From Firmicutes bacterium UBA994 (GTDB lineage: Bacteria > Bacillota > UBA994), in contig DBBC01000135.1 in assembly GCA_002292025.1 (NCBI GenBank), forward strand, positions 1 through 5,991: 5,991 nucleotides of DNA, written 5' to 3'. Shown here piece after piece: positions 5,840-5,991 of this stretch. Positions within the stretch are counted from its first letter, which is position 1; each line of letters starts with the position of its first letter. Under the pieces are notes generated by a model. It was not told the DNA's origin, did no database searches, and saw only the letters and a list, made by a program, of their open reading frames with translations. The position numbers were made by a program, and so were the translations under genes.

Positions 5840-5991
5840 TTATGATGTGCGAATGCGCAGCAGGCGATCGAGTTCCCCCATGAAGTTGTGGATGTCCGTA
5901 AATTGCCGGTAAACAGACGCGAACCTTACATATGCTACCTCATCAATATTACGCAGCTTTTCCATGACTAACTCCCCGATGCGGCTGGAAG
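5840..5991 (-). CDS. nrdR: NrdR transcriptional repressor, C-terminal part only
   Basis: The frame enters from the right edge and ends with TAA at 5842-5840, giving 49 complete codons. It reads IGELVMEKLRNIDEVAYVRF and then ASVYRQFTDIHNFMGELDRL, the highly characteristic end of NrdR. NrdR is a zinc- and ATP/dATP-binding repressor of ribonucleotide reductase genes. The N-terminal zinc ribbon and most of the ATP-cone lie outside the window, so only the last part of the ATP-cone and the tail are seen. The extension after the conserved ELDRLL is short (RIRTS). The protein is normally about 150 residues, so about two thirds is missing because of the window edge, not because of a mutation. It shares strand with the division cluster and is 110 bases upstream of it. 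Confidence 0.9.
   Translation of the reverse strand, partial: SSRIGELVMEKLRNIDEVAYVRFASVYRQFTDIHNFMGELDRLLRIRTS

Noticed and set aside
5826..5842. AAGGC/GCCTT inverted repeat right after the nrdR stop as a terminator
   Set aside because: The stem is only about five pairs with a nine-base loop and is not followed by a T-tract.

Overview
The window reads like a chromosomal core region of a Bacillota (Firmicutes) bacterium, probably a clostridial or Peptococcaceae-like lineage. This is inferred from the division gene cluster yggS(ylmE)-sepF(ylmF)-yggT(ylmG)-divIVA, from a DivIVA that closely resembles the Bacillus subtilis protein as I remember it, and from strong Shine-Dalgarno sites of the AAAGGAGG type. 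Base composition is moderate, and GTG and TTG starts are used. I cannot name a genus.

Every gene I can support lies on the minus strand, so transcription runs from right to left. From upstream to downstream: the C-terminal end of nrdR (5840-5991, cut by the window edge); a 110-base gap without a gene; a membrane-anchored membrane-fusion (HlyD/RND-adaptor-like) protein (4482-5729, TTG start); the PLP-binding protein YggS/YlmE (3802-4485, ATGA overlap); sepF (3360-3812, overlapping yggS); yggT/ylmG (3107-3358); divIVA (2632-3093); an aspartate/glutamate racemase-family gene (1926-2630, one base after divIVA); an 82-base gap with a weak promoter-like pair; an SLC13-type permease with two internal RCK_C (TrkA-C) domains (53-1843); and, at the left edge, what may be the first codons of another gene (1-23) behind a good Shine-Dalgarno.

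From the membrane-fusion protein to the racemase the genes overlap or are separated by at most 13 bases, so they are very probably one transcript. SepF tethers and bundles FtsZ at the membrane, DivIVA recognises curved membrane at septa and poles, YggT is a small membrane protein of the same cluster, and YggS keeps PLP homeostasis. The racemase could supply a D-amino acid, possibly for the cell wall, but that link is inferred from gene order only. The permease is probably a separate or partly coupled unit.

Relative to the B. subtilis order (ylmD-ylmE-ylmF-ylmG-ylmH-divIVA-ileS), this cluster lacks ylmD and ylmH at the expected positions, has a membrane-fusion protein upstream of yggS, and has a racemase where ileS would be. 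I see no mobile element, CRISPR array, RNA gene or clear intrinsic terminator. I also see no convincing evidence for a wholly new system. The most unexpected non-coding signal is a perfect 12-base inverted repeat inside the racemase gene (2236-2273).
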